Below are positions 37,779-47,505 of a stretch of DNA of 64,000 nt, piece by piece (within the stretch, counting starts at the first letter, position 1; each line of letters starts with the position of its first letter). Source of the stretch: Enterobacter quasihormaechei (lineage in GTDB: Bacteria; Pseudomonadota; Gammaproteobacteria; Enterobacterales; Enterobacteriaceae); assembly GCF_004331385.1 (NCBI RefSeq), contig NZ_SJON01000004.1, positions 248,001-312,000 on the forward strand. Reading direction: 5' to 3'. The notes beneath the pieces were generated by a model. The model was not told where the DNA came from, ran no database searches, and worked only from the letters and a program-made list of their open reading frames with translations. The translations under genes were made by a program, and so were the position numbers.

Positions 37779-38342
37779 TTAGGGGTAGGTGACAGTAAAG
37801 GTTACCGGTGCGGTAACGGCACCTGCGCCAACATCAGCAATGGTTTGGCCTTGACCAATGACGATACGTGAGTTCATTGGGAGTTCGCCCTTGCCGTCAG
37901 TAATTGTCACTTCCTGATCTGCCGGAGGAGTGTTGCAACTCATCAAAACGCCGGTGTCGACAAGGCCTGACCAGATTTCAAAACCGGTTGCTAAGCCGCC
38001 AGAGAAAGAGTCACCCGTTTTAGTTGTGCCACTACATTCCCCGCCTGCCCCTTTCGCAGCGGATACCGTTGCCTTGGTAACCCCAGAGCAGTTAGTGAAG
38101 TTGATTTTCAGCGGCTCGACGCGACTTTTATTCACCAGATCGGATTTATAGACGTCGCCAAACGCAATTTCAGTAGACGCAGTGCCTGCATCGTTAAGCA
38201 CTTTTGCTGTACAGGTGCCTGATACAATTTTTGTTTTAATTGTTAATTCGACACTGCTGGTACCTGTAATTGCTGCACTTGCCATTCCTGAGAACAGAAG
38301 GGCAGAAACGGACAGGGCGATAAAAGTTGATTTCATTTTCAT
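37779..38342 (-). CDS. Minor fimbrial subunit, cluster A
   Basis: A 187-residue pilin: MKMKSTFIALSVSALLFSGM starts the signal peptide, ending MASA; VELTIKTKIVSGTCTAKV is the pilin N-terminal strand and cysteine, and it ends TFTVTYP. The ATG at 38340-38342 has GGAG eight bases upstream. Extra cysteines occur in NCSGVTK, GECSG and SCNTP, more than the usual two. It is one of three minor subunits between usher and adhesin and could be an adaptor. Confidence 0.85.
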   Translation of the reverse strand: MKMKSTFIALSVSALLFSGMASAAITGTSSVELTIKTKIVSGTCTAKVLNDAGTASTEIAFGDVYKSDLVNKSRVEPLKINFTNCSGVTKATVSAAKGAGGECSGTTKTGDSFSGGLATGFEIWSGLVDTGVLMSCNTPPADQEVTITDGKGELPMNSRIVIGQGQTIADVGAGAVTAPVTFTVTYP

Positions 38343-38368
38343 AATGTTGCTCCGTTTTCCTGCACCAA

Positions 38369-38932
38369 TCATTCGTAGCTGAATTCAAAAGTCGCCACGG
38401 CCTGAAAATCGCCGATTGTCATGCTATTTGCCTTGGTTTCACGTAAGGTGGCCATCAGAGCAACTTCTTTATTCTGGATCTCTGTAGGGTTCCAGACCAG
38501 ACGCTCCGCATCCACGGTAGAGTTAACGATAAAGGGGGCTTCTGGTGTACTCGCTCTGGCGATTTCGACTGAGGCGTAATCTGCTGCGCCTGAGGCTGCC
38601 TGGTTAATGATCCCTGAGGGTAAATAACCCGATTTTTTTCCCTTTACGGTTGTTTTTAATGAGGTCAGCGACGCTGGGCATTCAACCATCACGATTTTGA
38701 AAGTGGCATTTGCCGCTCCGGCTTTGACATCATCCAAACGCACCTGACCATTGTTACCCAGCGTCAGCGTTTGTGCTGTATCTGAACCCTCGCCCCCCAC
38801 CAGCTTCATATCGCAGGTAGTTTCGCGAATATTGGCGGTGAAGTTAACGTTCAGATCGGTGGCCGCAGCTGCACCCGACATCGCTAACAGGCTTAATGCG
38901 ATTAATGAATAACCGCAATGTTGTTTCTTCAT
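38369..38932 (-). CDS. Minor fimbrial subunit, cluster A
   Basis: A 187-residue pilin. MKKQHCGYSLIALSLLAM begins the signal peptide, cut near AAAA; the mature part opens with LNVNFTANIRETTCDMKLVG and ends FEFSYE. The start at 38930-38932 has GGGAA at good spacing. Follows the usher by 36 bases. Confidence 0.85.
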   Translation of the reverse strand: MKKQHCGYSLIALSLLAMSGAAAATDLNVNFTANIRETTCDMKLVGGEGSDTAQTLTLGNNGQVRLDDVKAGAANATFKIVMVECPASLTSLKTTVKGKKSGYLPSGIINQAASGAADYASVEIARASTPEAPFIVNSTVDAERLVWNPTEIQNKEVALMATLRETKANSMTIGDFQAVATFEFSYE

Positions 38933-38968
38933 ATTATTTCCCATGGAGATGATTCCCTGTTTAAAGCT

Positions 38969-41563
38969 TTACATTTGACACTGCTGATTATTCAGAAGGG
39001 TGGTGAGGCCAACCTTCTTCGCATCGGCCGGGATGTGATAGCGCACGGTGCAGGTGCTGGTGCCGTCACTGCCCCATACCACGCGAAGGACGCCTTTATC
39101 TTCCACGCCGCGCACGTAGGCCTGACCTGCCTGACCGACCGTACCGATAGGCTCGTTTTTCTCGTTCAGCACGTCGGCGCCTAACGGAATGAAGCCTTTA
39201 TCAGAACGATGCAGATCCAGTACCAGCGAACGTCCCTCGTCCGTTTCAAAATTCACTAACACGACGGAACCGTTTCGCGGCACGGTGACGGCGCTGGTGT
39301 TTTTGATTTCAACATCCGCTTCGAGGGTGCTGATATCCAGGTAAACCCGGTTTTCCCGGTAGGCGGACATCGACGGCATGATTCCATAGCCCGAACTGTT
39401 AATGCGGCCCTGGCCGTAGCCCAGACGCGCATTTTTGGCGCCGCTGGCTTTTACCAGTGCCAGCGAATCCGTTTCACCGATGCTGCCCGGTGCAAGGACC
39501 ACGCCGCCCGAGTGAACCACCATTCCACCGCTGTAGCTCGCCGAGTATTGTTTGCTGTTGTCATCACCAAAGGAGGCTGACAGGCCGAGCGGCCCGTACG
39601 GGCTATTCCAGGAGCTAAAGCCGCTGATCTGGTTCAGGTTGCCGAAGTTGCCCCCGCTTGACGATTCGCTGACCGAGTAGCTCAGGTCGTTATTTTGGGT
39701 GCTGCCGCTCGCCGTCGAGTTGAAGCTGGTGCCACCCTTTAAATCTGAGCGCAGGCTCATGTTGATGTTGTTAAAGCCGCCCGTTTGTGAACTCTCTTTG
39801 CTGAAAACGCTGAACGGAACACTGACGTTGAGATACACGCTATCGTCTTTCTCGCCCGAATCGTCATAGGTGCGCTGGACCGACACGCTGTAGCTACCGT
39901 ATGCAAAGCTGTTGTTATAGCCCAGGCTGTAGTCAGACGTAGAGCTGGTGTTGTTCCAGTAATCCTGCCAGGTACCGCTGACGTAGAGCGATCCATAGTC
40001 TTCGCCATTCCTGTTCAGGGGCTGGTTAAGGCTGATCTGCACCTGATTTTTCGTACGCTGATAGTCAGCGTAAAGCTCAGCGTTGCTGTCGTAGGTGCGG
40101 TTGCCGTACTCCTCGTTATGAATACCGTCCTGTAGAGAGGCGGCATCATTCAGACTGAGGTAATCTTCCGTGGAGAAGCGATACGCGGCCACGTTGAATG
40201 AGGTATTGGTTGTTTCCAGCATTTTGCTGTAGGTCAGCCGGTAACTTTGCCCTTTGAGCGTACCGAGGCCGTCGATATCCGCATGTGACTGGGTGACGTC
40301 GAACGCAAATGCACCGATGCTGGTGTTCATCGCCAGACCCAGCAGCCCGGCGTAGAAATCCATATCCGTGTACTGTGCTCCCACGTAGCCAGTAAACGTG
40401 TTGTTCAGACCGTAGGCGTAAGTGGCGTAACCCACGTTGGGTTTGTCGCGCAGTGAATCATCGCTCAGCTCCCCTAAGCCCACGTCCCAACGGCTTGAGC
40501 CTGGACGAAGCATTTGGGTGACGGAGGAGAACGGCACGGTAAACGTACGTTTGCTTCCGTCCGCTTCCTCAACGGTGACAATCAAATCGTTGCCATAGCC
40601 TGTTGTGCTGAGGTCGTTAATCTCAAATGCGCCCGGCGGGACGGTGGTTTCATAAATCTTGTTGCCGCTCTGGACCACGCTGACTTTGGCGTTACTGTTA
40701 GCCACGCCGCGGATGACGGGCGCGTAGCCAGATGCCCCCTGAGGGAGCATGCGATCGTCGTTATACATGCGCGCACCGCGCAGGTTTACAGAATCAAAGG
40801 CGTCGCCGCGGGTGAAGGAATCACCCAAAACCAGCTGTGCATTCAGGGGCGTAATATCGCGCTGAAGATAAATGTCCTGACTCGAATAGTGGGAACCGTT
40901 GTCGCTTTCCCAGTTCAGGCTGCCGCGAGAGCGCAAGCGCCACGGTCCCATGTTCAGGCCATAGCGCAACCCCGCATAGGCGGTATCCGAACTCGTCCCG
41001 CTCGTTTCGCTATGCCATGCGTTGAGATCGTAAGAGAGCAGCCCCGCCGGCACGCCGTCTTCCCAAAGCGAGGGGTCGACATAGCCTGCGGGCTGCTTAA
41101 GCACGTAGATCTGCGGGAAATTAAGGTCTATCTCCTGTTTGCCGCTGTCAAAGTTTGCAGACGCGCCGGGATAGTTTTCCTTGATGTTTACGCAGGCCGT
41201 TTCGTCATCCTGTTCGTCATTTTTCAAGACGCTGGTATCAATGCCTGATTGGGACAGGATAAGTTTCGTCAGACACGCCGAGGCGCGCGGCGTTTTATTA
41301 TCAACAAAGTTTATCTCTAGCGTGGATTTTGACTTGCCATTCAAATTGACCTTGACGCGGTAGGTTCCCGGCAGAACCGGGTTACCGTAAGCATAACGAT
41401 CGACGTTGATACTCCCACTATTATCGATAAGAAACTGGTCGTTAAATTCAACGGCTGAATCTGATTCGGAAATGTTGTCGACAGCGTTATTTTCATTTTC
41501 GCTGGCATACAGCGGCAGTGCAGCGCAAATAGCGAGACATAAAAGTGATCGTTGAAATAACAT
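38969..41563 (-). CDS. Outer-membrane fimbrial usher, HtrE-like, cluster A
   Basis: An 864-residue usher of the FimD/PapC family. The signal peptide (to about LPLYA) is followed by the N-terminal periplasmic domain (FNDQFLIDNSGSINVDRYAY), the 24-stranded barrel with its plug, and C-terminal domains ending in a cysteine pair (STCTVRYHIP and NNQQCQM). Segments such as VPPGAFEINDLSTTGYGNDL and MLRPGSSRWDVG read like E. coli HtrE, the usher of the yad cluster. It exports and assembles the pilins encoded on both sides. Located after the chaperone in the usual order. Confidence 0.93.
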   Translation of the reverse strand: MLFQRSLLCLAICAALPLYASENENNAVDNISESDSAVEFNDQFLIDNSGSINVDRYAYGNPVLPGTYRVKVNLNGKSKSTLEINFVDNKTPRASACLTKLILSQSGIDTSVLKNDEQDDETACVNIKENYPGASANFDSGKQEIDLNFPQIYVLKQPAGYVDPSLWEDGVPAGLLSYDLNAWHSETSGTSSDTAYAGLRYGLNMGPWRLRSRGSLNWESDNGSHYSSQDIYLQRDITPLNAQLVLGDSFTRGDAFDSVNLRGARMYNDDRMLPQGASGYAPVIRGVANSNAKVSVVQSGNKIYETTVPPGAFEINDLSTTGYGNDLIVTVEEADGSKRTFTVPFSSVTQMLRPGSSRWDVGLGELSDDSLRDKPNVGYATYAYGLNNTFTGYVGAQYTDMDFYAGLLGLAMNTSIGAFAFDVTQSHADIDGLGTLKGQSYRLTYSKMLETTNTSFNVAAYRFSTEDYLSLNDAASLQDGIHNEEYGNRTYDSNAELYADYQRTKNQVQISLNQPLNRNGEDYGSLYVSGTWQDYWNNTSSTSDYSLGYNNSFAYGSYSVSVQRTYDDSGEKDDSVYLNVSVPFSVFSKESSQTGGFNNINMSLRSDLKGGTSFNSTASGSTQNNDLSYSVSESSSGGNFGNLNQISGFSSWNSPYGPLGLSASFGDDNSKQYSASYSGGMVVHSGGVVLAPGSIGETDSLALVKASGAKNARLGYGQGRINSSGYGIMPSMSAYRENRVYLDISTLEADVEIKNTSAVTVPRNGSVVLVNFETDEGRSLVLDLHRSDKGFIPLGADVLNEKNEPIGTVGQAGQAYVRGVEDKGVLRVVWGSDGTSTCTVRYHIPADAKKVGLTTLLNNQQCQM

Positions 41564-41639
41564 GATTTTACCAATCAGGTCACGTTTGAATACCCGAAGT
41601 ATTCAAACAACTTATATTTATAATGGGGCTGTGAGTTGC

Positions 41640-42383
41640 TTATTTAATGCTGGCGTCGAAAGTGTCTGAGCCGCCATTGTCATTAATGGCTTCGTAAGAC
41701 ACAGAGCCCGCAACGGTATTGGTTAATCCCTTAACCTGCATTGCCTGCGTGCTAAATGGCAAAACAGATTTGTGTTCAACCTGATACGTTTTAGTGCCTG
41801 TTTTCAACGTGACGTTTGCAATGGAAACGTTGTAAGGCGAATTGTTATGTGCGACCAAATTTACAGCATTCCCTTGCTTCTGCTGCGACCAGGTGACGTG
41901 GGCTGCGGCATCGCCTGGCGTACCCTTCAGGCCATCAGGACGGAAGAAGAGTTTAATGCGCGTACGGAACGCCAGCTGGAGCAGGTTTGGGCTCTCACCC
42001 TCTTTCACTTTTGATTTCGGTGGGATCTCAAGCACGTTGAACCAGAACAGGGATTCTCTGTCCTGCGGCAGCGATCCACCTAAATAGGCGATACGAACGG
42101 ATTGACCTTTTTGTGGGTCGATTCGGGAAACCGGTGGCGTAATGATAAACGGTAATTTTAGTTCCTGCGGGTTGGTATCATCGCGACCATCATCGAGCCA
42201 TGATTGTACCAGCAGCGGTTTTTTACCGCGGTTGTCTAACGTGACAATGACATCTTTCTGCGATTGCGGATAGACGATTCGCGTGCCAGAAATCACGATA
42301 TCGGCACTTGCCTGAAATGATGCGAAAACGGCTGCCGATAGGCAGACGACTTTTAATCCCTTAATGATTGCTTTGACTAACAT
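41640..42383 (-). CDS. Periplasmic fimbrial chaperone (PapD family), cluster A
   Basis: A 247-residue periplasmic chaperone. After a signal peptide (…FQASA) it begins DIVISGTRIVYPQSQKDVIV, containing the conserved Arg of the subunit carboxylate-binding cleft; LPQDRESLFWFNVLEIPPKS and RTRIKLFFRP (second cleft residue Lys) are signature segments. It is of the EcpD/YadV type. It follows the major pilin after 85 bases including an attenuator-like hairpin. Confidence 0.93.
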   Translation of the reverse strand: MLVKAIIKGLKVVCLSAAVFASFQASADIVISGTRIVYPQSQKDVIVTLDNRGKKPLLVQSWLDDGRDDTNPQELKLPFIITPPVSRIDPQKGQSVRIAYLGGSLPQDRESLFWFNVLEIPPKSKVKEGESPNLLQLAFRTRIKLFFRPDGLKGTPGDAAAHVTWSQQKQGNAVNLVAHNNSPYNVSIANVTLKTGTKTYQVEHKSVLPFSTQAMQVKGLTNTVAGSVSYEAINDNGGSDTFDASIK

Positions 42384-42415
42384 TTTTCCACTTCCCTTGG
42401 AATGCTATTAAATAA

Positions 42416-42438
42416 ACCCCCGACGGATGTCAGGGGGT
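42416..42438 (-). terminator. Attenuator-like hairpin between major pilin and chaperone, cluster A
   Basis: On the minus strand ACCCCC, an 11-base loop and GGGGGT are followed by TTATTTAA, 31 bases past the pilin stop. This would let most transcripts end after the pilin and a minority continue. Confidence 0.7.
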
Positions 42439-42468
42439 AAGACGTACTTTTAAACTATGTTCTGGACA

Positions 42469-43083
42469 TTATTCGTAGATCATAGTGAAGGCAGCCTGTG
42501 CCTGAACAACACCAGCAGAAACCGGGTTGCTTGCTGCATCCCAGCCCTGACCCTGGGTGTAGGCTACGCGGTAGTACAGTGCGCCTGCACCGTTGGCATC
42601 GATGGTGGCTTTCTGAGTGTTGTTAGCCTGATCCAGTTTGACTTGTTCAGTTACGGAGTTACCGTCGTTCGACAGTACCAGGTTAACGTTCTTCGCTGCG
42701 CCCTGGGTGTTGCCTGGTGGAACCAGCAGGCCGCCGTCGGTTGATGCAGAACCTGCCCATGAATCAAATTGTGCTGAGGCTTTCGCCACTGTTGCGGAAT
42801 CACAGCCAGTCAGCGTCAGAGCGAATTTCTTTTCGCCCAGTGTGCTGGTGGTACCCAGTGCAGTACCGAAGTCTTTTACAAATACGGTATCCAGGTTAAC
42901 GTCGAAATCATTGCCTTCCTGGTTAATCTTCTGGTCCAGAGAGACTTTACAGGTATTGTTGGAAACCATACCGTGGAAAGTTACGGTGCCGGTATCAGAA
43001 GGGATACCTTCATCAGCCATTGCAGAACCTGCGCTCAGAACCAGTGCTACTACTGTAGCCAAACCTAATTTATTTAAAGACAT
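42469..43083 (-). CDS. Major fimbrial pilin, cluster A
   Basis: A 204-residue pilin, first gene of the operon. The signal peptide MSLNKLGLATVVALVLSAG ends SAMA; GTVTFHGMVSNNTCKVSLDQ is the pilin N-terminal strand with first cysteine, LTGCDSATV the second, and it ends AAFTMIYE. Two adjacent ATGs (43083 and 43086) are possible; GGAT lies upstream. Codon use is more biased than in the minor pilins, consistent with high expression. Confidence 0.9.
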   Translation of the reverse strand: MSLNKLGLATVVALVLSAGSAMADEGIPSDTGTVTFHGMVSNNTCKVSLDQKINQEGNDFDVNLDTVFVKDFGTALGTTSTLGEKKFALTLTGCDSATVAKASAQFDSWAGSASTDGGLLVPPGNTQGAAKNVNLVLSNDGNSVTEQVKLDQANNTQKATIDANGAGALYYRVAYTQGQGWDAASNPVSAGVVQAQAAFTMIYE

Positions 43084-43397
43084 CATTATATCCATATTAA
43101 ATTTTTGAGAGTTAAACATATGAAAAGAATATGTTTTTGCCGAATTAATATTTCGCGACGAAAATGGTAATGGAAGCGCGGGAGGGAAGATAGGGCGGGT
43201 GCATTAGAATTACTTAAAAATAAGTTAAGGTGATTTTATGGTATAAGTCTTAATAAAGGCTCTTGTATTATTTATGGTGGTGATGGGTAGTTAATTCAGT
43301 ATTTGAAAGAAATTATATTTATGAGGGGCATATTTACGATTAATACATTACCCGAAATGATATTCGGGTAATGTAAATAAAAGAACAAGGATTATAA
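43084..43397. other. Fimbrial operon A upstream region
   Basis: About 310 AT-rich bases between the major pilin and panD. It must hold the minus-strand fimbrial promoter, which I cannot place with confidence. No pair of inverted repeats or nearby recombinase suggests an invertible switch. The panD-proximal hairpin is listed separately. Confidence 0.6.
43346..43373 (-). terminator. Hairpin downstream of panD
   Basis: CATTACCCGAA and TTCGGGTAATG form a perfect 11-bp stem with a 6-base loop, about 25 bases past the panD stop. The downstream sequence TATTAAT is a weak U-tract. It insulates the fimbrial operon from panBCD transcription. Confidence 0.75.
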
Positions 43398-43778
43398 CTA
43401 GGCAACCTGAACCGGAATCGCCTTAGCGGTGCGCTTCATGTCGTTATCGCCTTCAAAGTAAGCGACCTTTGGCTGCCAGCGGCGCGCTTCTTCATCAGAC
43501 ATCATGACGAAGCTGGCGATGATCACAATATCACCCACGTCTGCGCAGTGTGCCGCCGCGCCGTTCACGGAGATGATTTTGGAGCCGCGCTCGGCGGCGA
43601 TCGCGTACGTGGAGAAGCGTTTGCCGTTATTCACGTTCCAGATATCAATCGCTTCGTTTTCGAGAATACCCGCCGCGTCGAGAAAATCCTGGTCGATCGC
43701 GCAGGAGCCTTCATAGTGCAGGTCGGCCTGAGTGACTTTCACACGGTGAAGCTTACCTTGCAGCATTTTGCGAATCAT
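43398..43778 (-). CDS. panD: Aspartate 1-decarboxylase proenzyme
   Basis: A 126-residue pyruvoyl enzyme making beta-alanine from aspartate for pantothenate. Self-cleavage is at Gly24-Ser25 (HYEGSCAID), and Tyr58 and the downstream NGAAAH segment are present. It follows panC by 33 bases in the same direction, whereas in E. coli K-12 yadD separates them. So here panB-panC-panD is contiguous. Confidence 0.98.
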   Translation of the reverse strand: MIRKMLQGKLHRVKVTQADLHYEGSCAIDQDFLDAAGILENEAIDIWNVNNGKRFSTYAIAAERGSKIISVNGAAAHCADVGDIVIIASFVMMSDEEARRWQPKVAYFEGDNDMKRTAKAIPVQVA

Positions 43779-43811
43779 TACGTTTACCTTTCATCTTCCG
43801 GGTAGAAAAAA

Positions 43812-44663
43812 CTACGCCAGCTCAACCACTTTGTTGTCGATAAGGCGGGCCTGGCCGAGCCAAGCCGCCACCAGAATTACCGCACGTTTGCTGGTCTCTG
43901 AAAGCGCCAGAAGCGTATCGGCATCCCGAATTTGCACGTCGTCAGCGCGAAGACCTTTGTCGTTCAGCGCTTGTTCAGCCAGAGCAACAATCTCTTCTGC
44001 GGTTAAATCTTTCGCCAGCAGCTGCTCTGCCATGGTATTCATGACTTTGCTTAAGCCCGGCGCAATTTTACGCTGTTCAGCGGTCAGGTAGCCGTTACGG
44101 GAACTGAGCGCCAGGCCGTCTTTTGCACGCACAATCGGCACGCCGACAATCTCTATGTCGTAGCCCATGTCGGCAACCATTTTGCGGATCAGCGCCAGCT
44201 GCTGGAAATCTTTCTCACCGAAGCAGGCGATGTCCGGCTGCACCAGGTTAAACAGCTTGCTGACGATGGTGGAGACGCCGCGGAAATGGCCCGGGCGGCT
44301 GGCGCCTTCCAGCATGGTGGAAATGCCCGGTACGTCCACGTAGGTCGCTTCACCGGTTCCCTGTGGATAAACGTCTGCCGGAGCCGGCGCGAAGACGATA
44401 TCCGCATGACGTTTTTTGAGCTTCTCGCAATCTTCCTGCAAGGTGCGCGGGTAGCGCGCCAGATCGTCTTCACGATCGAACTGCATCGGGTTAACGAAGA
44501 TACTGACTACCACGATATCTGCACGGGCTCTCGCTTCATCGACCAGCTTCATATGGCCGTCGTGCAGGTTGCCCATGGTTGGGACCAGTGCGATACGTTT
44601 ACCTTCCTGACGCGCCCGGCGGATATGCTGGCGCAGCAGCGGCAGGGTTTCTATGATTAGCAC
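43812..44663 (-). CDS. panC: Pantothenate synthetase
   Basis: A 283-residue ATP-dependent ligase joining pantoate and beta-alanine. The nucleotidyl-transferase HIGH-like motif is in [12 protein letters not shown] (about residues 29-40), GEKDFQQL and the KMSKS-like SSRNGYL follow. It lies 11 bases after panB, in one operon. Length matches E. coli. Confidence 0.98.
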   Translation of the reverse strand: MLIIETLPLLRQHIRRARQEGKRIALVPTMGNLHDGHMKLVDEARARADIVVVSIFVNPMQFDREDDLARYPRTLQEDCEKLKKRHADIVFAPAPADVYPQGTGEATYVDVPGISTMLEGASRPGHFRGVSTIVSKLFNLVQPDIACFGEKDFQQLALIRKMVADMGYDIEIVGVPIVRAKDGLALSSRNGYLTAEQRKIAPGLSKVMNTMAEQLLAKDLTAEEIVALAEQALNDKGLRADDVQIRDADTLLALSETSKRAVILVAAWLGQARLIDNKVVELA

Positions 44664-44674
44664 ACCATGACTCC

Positions 44675-45466
44675 TTAATGGAAACTGTGTTCTTCGCCCG
44701 GATACACGCCGGACTCAACCTCGGCAATATACTGCCGCACCGCAGCGCGCATGTCGCCTGCTTCTGTCAGGAAATTTTTGGCGAATTTTGGAATATGTCC
44801 GCCGGTGATCCCGAAGGCATCATGCATCACCAGAATCTGGCCGTCAGTGACGTTGCCCGCGCCGATGCCGATAACCGGAATCGACAGCGCCTCGGTGATG
44901 CGTTTAGCCAGCTCAACCGGCACGCACTCCAGCACCAGCAGCTGCGCGCCAGCGGCTTCCAGCGCCAGGGCATCATCGAACAGCGTCTGCGCCGCATCGC
45001 CGCGCCCCTGAACCTTATAGCCACCAAAAATGTTTACTGACTGCGGCGTCAGCCCTAAGTGCCCGCAAACCGGCACGGCGCGTTCGGTGAGCATTTTCAC
45101 CGTGTCCACCAGCCAGGCGCCGCCTTCAATTTTGACCATATTGGCGCCGGCGCGCATCACGGCTGCCGCATTTTCAAAGGCCTGTTCCGGGGTGGCGTAC
45201 GCCATAAACGGCAAATCGGAAAGCAGCAGGCAGGTGGGGGCACCCCGGCGCACGGCGCGGGTATGGTAAGCAATATCGTCGACTGTGACCGGCAGAGTGG
45301 AATCATGCCCTTGTACCGTCATCCCTAACGAATCTCCGACCAGCATGACGTTGATCCCCTCTTCGGCAAACAGTTTTGCGAAGCTGTAGTCATACGCGGT
45401 GATGGTGGCGAAGCGTTTTTTTTCCTGTTTGCATTTCTGCAATAAGGAGATGGTGGTTGGTTTCAT
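44675..45466 (-). CDS. panB: 3-methyl-2-oxobutanoate hydroxymethyltransferase
   Basis: A 263-residue TIM-barrel enzyme transferring a hydroxymethyl group from methylenetetrahydrofolate to ketoisovalerate, the first committed step to pantoate. The metal-binding [11 protein letters not shown] and the IKIEGG-like MVKIEGGAW and GIGAG segments are intact. First gene of panBCD; folK and pcnB lie upstream in the same direction about 120 bases away. In E. coli the yad fimbrial cluster occupies this panB-folK gap. Confidence 0.98.
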   Translation of the reverse strand: MKPTTISLLQKCKQEKKRFATITAYDYSFAKLFAEEGINVMLVGDSLGMTVQGHDSTLPVTVDDIAYHTRAVRRGAPTCLLLSDLPFMAYATPEQAFENAAAVMRAGANMVKIEGGAWLVDTVKMLTERAVPVCGHLGLTPQSVNIFGGYKVQGRGDAAQTLFDDALALEAAGAQLLVLECVPVELAKRITEALSIPVIGIGAGNVTDGQILVMHDAFGITGGHIPKFAKNFLTEAGDMRAAVRQYIAEVESGVYPGEEHSFH

Positions 45467-45589
45467 ACTGTTTCCTGATGGCCCAAAAGCGAATCTTTGC
45501 GCATTCTAACAGTAACATTCGAGGGAACAATGATTTTAGGCAATCGATTAACCACAATTAACAAATGGCTAATCGACGGTGACGCGGGA

Positions 45590-46069
45590 TTACCAGCGGG
45601 CCGGTTTTTCCACGTTGAGGTTTTGCAGAACGGTCTTCAGCGAGATGCCGTCAGGGAAGGTGAGATCGGGGGCGATTTCATACAGCGGCCAGAGCATAAA
45701 CCCACGGTTTTTCATGTCGTAATGCGGAACGGTGAGGCGTTCGGTGTTAATCACCTCGTGGCCGAAAAGCATCATATCCAGGTCGAGCGTGCGCGGCCCC
45801 CAGCGTTCGGCTTTTCGGACGCGGCCCTGCTGTAGCTCAATGCGCTGGGTGTTATCCAGCAGCGTTTCAGGATCAAGGGCCGTTTCCAGCGCCACGGCGG
45901 CGTTCAGATAGTCAGGCTGATCCTGCGGGCCGAGCGGTGGCGTACGGTAAAACGAAGAGACCGCAACGATGCGGCTTTGCGGGATCTCCCCCAGCGCCTG
46001 AACGGCAGCGTTAACCTGCTCCAGCGGAGAGGCCAGATTGCTGCCGATGGCGATATACGCGAGGGTCAT
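45590..46069 (-). CDS. folK: HPPK, 6-hydroxymethyl-dihydropterin pyrophosphokinase
   Basis: A 159-residue folate-pathway kinase transferring pyrophosphate from ATP to hydroxymethyl-dihydropterin. Signature elements are AIGSNLASP near the start, [15 protein letters not shown] and the [15 protein letters not shown] block (two Asp bind Mg). Its ATG overlaps the pcnB stop by four bases, so it is coupled to pcnB. Confidence 0.98.
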   Translation of the reverse strand: MTLAYIAIGSNLASPLEQVNAAVQALGEIPQSRIVAVSSFYRTPPLGPQDQPDYLNAAVALETALDPETLLDNTQRIELQQGRVRKAERWGPRTLDLDMMLFGHEVINTERLTVPHYDMKNRGFMLWPLYEIAPDLTFPDGISLKTVLQNLNVEKPARW

Positions 46070-47463
46070 GCCGTGCCTTCACGACGCGGTGCGCGCTTGC
46101 GCGGACGACGGTGACGACGGCGCGGTGCCGGCTCATCATCCAGATCCGTAAGCATATCTTTTTGCTCCGGTGGCGCAGAAACCTGAAACTCGCCCCACCA
46201 CTGCGCCAGGCGCTGTAGCTCCGGGTTCCTTTCCACTTCAGCACGCAGAGAGAGCAGGTCGAACGCGGCGCGGAACTTCGGATGCTCCATCAGCTTCCAG
46301 GCGCGTTTACCCTGACGGCGGGACATGCGCAGCTGAAGCTGCCAGATATCACGCACCAGCGTGGTAATACGTTTCGGGATCGCCAGCGTGCGACAGCCTT
46401 CGTCCAGCACGTCGTTTGCCGCCAGCGCGAACGCATCATAATAGGCGAGACCGCTCTCCTGCGTGATGCGCTGCGCCGTTTCCAGCAGCGGATACCAGAA
46501 CATGGCCGCGAACAGGAATGCCGGGTTAACGCGCATATCGTTATGAATGCGGGTGTCAGTGTTCTTCAGCACCTGCGCAATCATCCGCTCCATTGCGCTG
46601 TCACCGTTTTCGGTGAAGTAGCGGGTAATGGTCGGGAACAGCGGCTGGAACAGGTTGTATTCGCGCAGCAGATTGTAGGTTTCAAACCCGTAGCCTGCCT
46701 GGAGCAGCTTTAATGACTCTTCGAACAGACGGGCAGGGGGCACGTCGTTAATCAGCGTTGCCAGGCGTGGAATAGGTTCTGCGGTTTCCGGGCTGATACG
46801 CATGTTCAGCTTGGCGGCGAAACGCACGGCGCGCAGCATCCTGACCGGATCTTCGCGATAGCGCGTTTCTGGCGTGCCGATCAGACGAATCAGGCCGTCT
46901 TTCAGATCCTGCATGCCGCCGACGTAGTCACGCACGGTGAAATCCGCCACGCTGTAGTAAAGGCTGTTGATGGTGAAATCGCGACGCTGAGCATCTTCTT
47001 CAATAGAGCCGAAGATGTTGTCGCGCAGCAGCATGCCGTTTTGACCGCGCTGGGAAGTGGTGCGATCGTTGACGCCCGCTTCGTGGTGACCGCGGAAGGT
47101 CGCCACTTCAATAATTTCCGGGCCAAACATCACGTGCGCCAGACGGAAACGGCGGCCAACCAGACGGCAGTTGCGGAATAATTTACGCACCTGCTCAGGC
47201 GTGGCGCTGGTCGTCACGTCGAAATCTTTTGGTTTTTTGCCCAGCAGTAAATCGCGAACCCCGCCGCCGACGAGATAGGCCTCGTAGCCTGCTTTATTCA
47301 GACGATAGAGCACCTTGAGGGCATTTTCACTGATATCTTTGCGGGAAATGTTGTGCTGCTCACGCGGAACGACCGACATGTGTGGCTGTGCAATAGCGTC
47401 GTTCGCCATGCTCTCTTCACGGCTCAGCACTTTACGGCAAAAATTAGCGACTCGGGTAAAAAT
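46066..47463 (-). CDS. pcnB: Poly(A) polymerase I, with an ATT initiation codon
   Basis: A 465-residue class II nucleotidyltransferase that adds 3' poly(A) tails and promotes RNA decay. The core shows [18 protein letters not shown] with the catalytic Asp pair, [30 protein letters not shown], and a very basic tail ([18 protein letters not shown]). No ATG gives the family length: the frame aligns to E. coli from the ATT at 47461-47463, with GAGGTG four bases upstream. E. coli pcnB is known to use AUU, an IF3-sensitive weak start that keeps the enzyme scarce. An upstream ATG would add ten unconserved residues and has no ribosome-binding site. Confidence 0.93.
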   Translation of the reverse strand: MFTRVANFCRKVLSREESMANDAIAQPHMSVVPREQHNISRKDISENALKVLYRLNKAGYEAYLVGGGVRDLLLGKKPKDFDVTTSATPEQVRKLFRNCRLVGRRFRLAHVMFGPEIIEVATFRGHHEAGVNDRTTSQRGQNGMLLRDNIFGSIEEDAQRRDFTINSLYYSVADFTVRDYVGGMQDLKDGLIRLIGTPETRYREDPVRMLRAVRFAAKLNMRISPETAEPIPRLATLINDVPPARLFEESLKLLQAGYGFETYNLLREYNLFQPLFPTITRYFTENGDSAMERMIAQVLKNTDTRIHNDMRVNPAFLFAAMFWYPLLETAQRITQESGLAYYDAFALAANDVLDEGCRTLAIPKRITTLVRDIWQLQLRMSRRQGKRAWKLMEHPKFRAAFDLLSLRAEVERNPELQRLAQWWGEFQVSAPPEQKDMLTDLDDEPAPRRRHRRPRKRAPRREGTA

Positions 47464-47473
47464 AGTACACCTC
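47464..47473 (-). promoter_or_regulatory. Ribosome-binding site that sets the pcnB ATT start
   Basis: On the minus strand GAGGTG is followed by TACT and then ATT. The good Shine-Dalgarno at four-base spacing supports initiation at the ATT rather than at an ATG thirty bases upstream. Confidence 0.8.
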
Positions 47474-47505
47474 GTAGTGTGTTTTGTTATCAAAAAAGCG
47501 GCTAA

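Noticed and set aside
43084-43397. A fimS-type invertible promoter for cluster A
   Set aside because: No convincing inverted repeat pair and no tyrosine recombinase gene nearby.
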